From CAYMRB01 sp964392615 (GTDB taxonomy: Bacteria > Planctomycetota > UBA8108), in NCBI GenBank assembly GCA_964392615.1, contig CAYMRB010000220.1:1-16168 (forward strand): a stretch of 16,168 nucleotides of DNA, written 5' to 3'. Position 1 is the first letter of the stretch. Every line of letters begins with the position of its first letter. The notes under the pieces are model-generated. The model was not told where the DNA came from. It worked only from the letters and a program-made list of their open reading frames with translations, and ran no database searches. Position numbers and translations under genes: made by a program. Shown piece by piece: positions 15,641 to 16,168 of the stretch.

Positions 15641-16168
15641 CTAAAACTCCTCCGCCGCGTAGTGCGTCGCGGCGAGGTTCTCGAAGCGCATGCAGTTCGG
15701 CGTGAACTGCAGGTGGATGGTGCCGGTCGGACCGTTACGCTGCTTCGCGATGATGACCTCGGCCTTCCCCCTGACCTCCTCCTTTTCGGGCTCGTAGTAC
15801 TCCTGGCGATACAGGAGGAGAATGAGGTCGGCGTCCTGCTCGATAGCCCCCGACTCGCGCAGATCGGACATGCGCGGTCTGTGGCCGGTCTTGTCGCGGC
15901 TCTCGACGCCGCGACTGAGCTGCGAGATCGCGATGACCGGCACCTGGATCTCACGCGCGACGGCCTTCAAGGCGCGCGAGATGCTCGAGATCTCCTGCTG
16001 GCGACTCTCGGAGGACCCGCCGCCCTCCATGAGCTGCAGGTAGTCGATGACGATCATGTCGAGCCGCTGGCGGTCGTTCAAGCGGCGCGCCTTCGCCTTC
16101 AGGGACAGCGGCGTCAGCCCCGGTGTGTCGTCGATGAATATCTTCGTGTCCGAAAGGACATCGGCGGC
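15641..16168 (-). CDS. dnaB: Replicative DNA helicase DnaB, C-terminal part
   Basis: The frame enters from the right edge and gives the last 175 residues of DnaB, the hexameric RecA-fold helicase that unwinds DNA at the replication fork. Visible are FIDDTPGLTPLSLKAKARRL (residues 11-30 of the fragment), the Walker B strand DMIVIDYLQL (37-46), the motif ISQLSRGVESR (81-91), DLRESGAIEQDAD (102-114), and KQRNGPTGTIHLQF near the C-terminus. The normal C-terminus is present, ending EEF and TAG. No intein is seen in this part. The N-terminal domain and Walker A lie outside the window. It is on the same strand as skp, 310 bp upstream of it. Confidence 0.97.
   Translation of the reverse strand, partial: AADVLSDTKIFIDDTPGLTPLSLKAKARRLNDRQRLDMIVIDYLQLMEGGGSSESRQQEISSISRALKAVAREIQVPVIAISQLSRGVESRDKTGHRPRMSDLRESGAIEQDADLILLLYRQEYYEPEKEEVRGKAEVIIAKQRNGPTGTIHLQFTPNCMRFENLAATHYAAEEF

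Overview
This GC-rich window reads as chromosomal DNA of a Gram-negative bacterium. Every gene I can support lies on the minus strand, so transcription runs from the right end towards the left. A complete lipid A entry module (LpxC, LpxA) shows an outer membrane. The LpxC-FabZ fusion, the Gfo/Idh oxidoreductase beside lpxA and the giant PKD/FG-GAP secreted protein would fit Planctomycetota or a related PVC/FCB-type lineage. That placement is inference and no marker here proves it.

Layout in the direction of transcription: the C-terminal part of the replicative helicase dnaB (cut by the window edge); a 310-bp gap with a weak promoter candidate; a tight envelope cluster of a Skp/OmpH-like periplasmic chaperone, an LpxC-FabZ fusion, LpxA and a Gfo/Idh/MocA oxidoreductase, with gaps of 14, 30 and 37 bp; then the translation cluster rpsB - pyrH - frr; then a tRNA-Lys(TTT) with its own near-consensus promoter; an FkbM-family methyltransferase; and finally a very large secreted protein of more than 2,329 residues that runs off the left edge.

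The envelope genes act together: LpxA acylates UDP-GlcNAc, the LpxC half of the fusion deacetylates the product, and the FabZ half makes acyl-ACP in the fatty-acid cycle that supplies the acyl donor. Skp would chaperone outer-membrane proteins. The translation genes supply ribosomal protein S2, UMP kinase and ribosome recycling factor.

Three things stand out. The usual rpsB-tsf-pyrH-frr order lacks tsf, and the gap holds a long near-perfect palindrome starting right after the rpsB stop. S2 carries an unusual ~107-residue Ala/Pro-rich tail built partly from a 27-bp tandem repeat. The giant secreted protein combines five Ca-binding FG-GAP-type repeats, about twelve PKD-like domains (one apparently interrupted by a ~185-residue insertion), an alpha/alpha-toroid (squalene cyclase/prenyltransferase-like) region, and FN3- and Ig-like modules. 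I did not find CRISPR arrays, insertion sequences, phage genes or a recognisable defence system.
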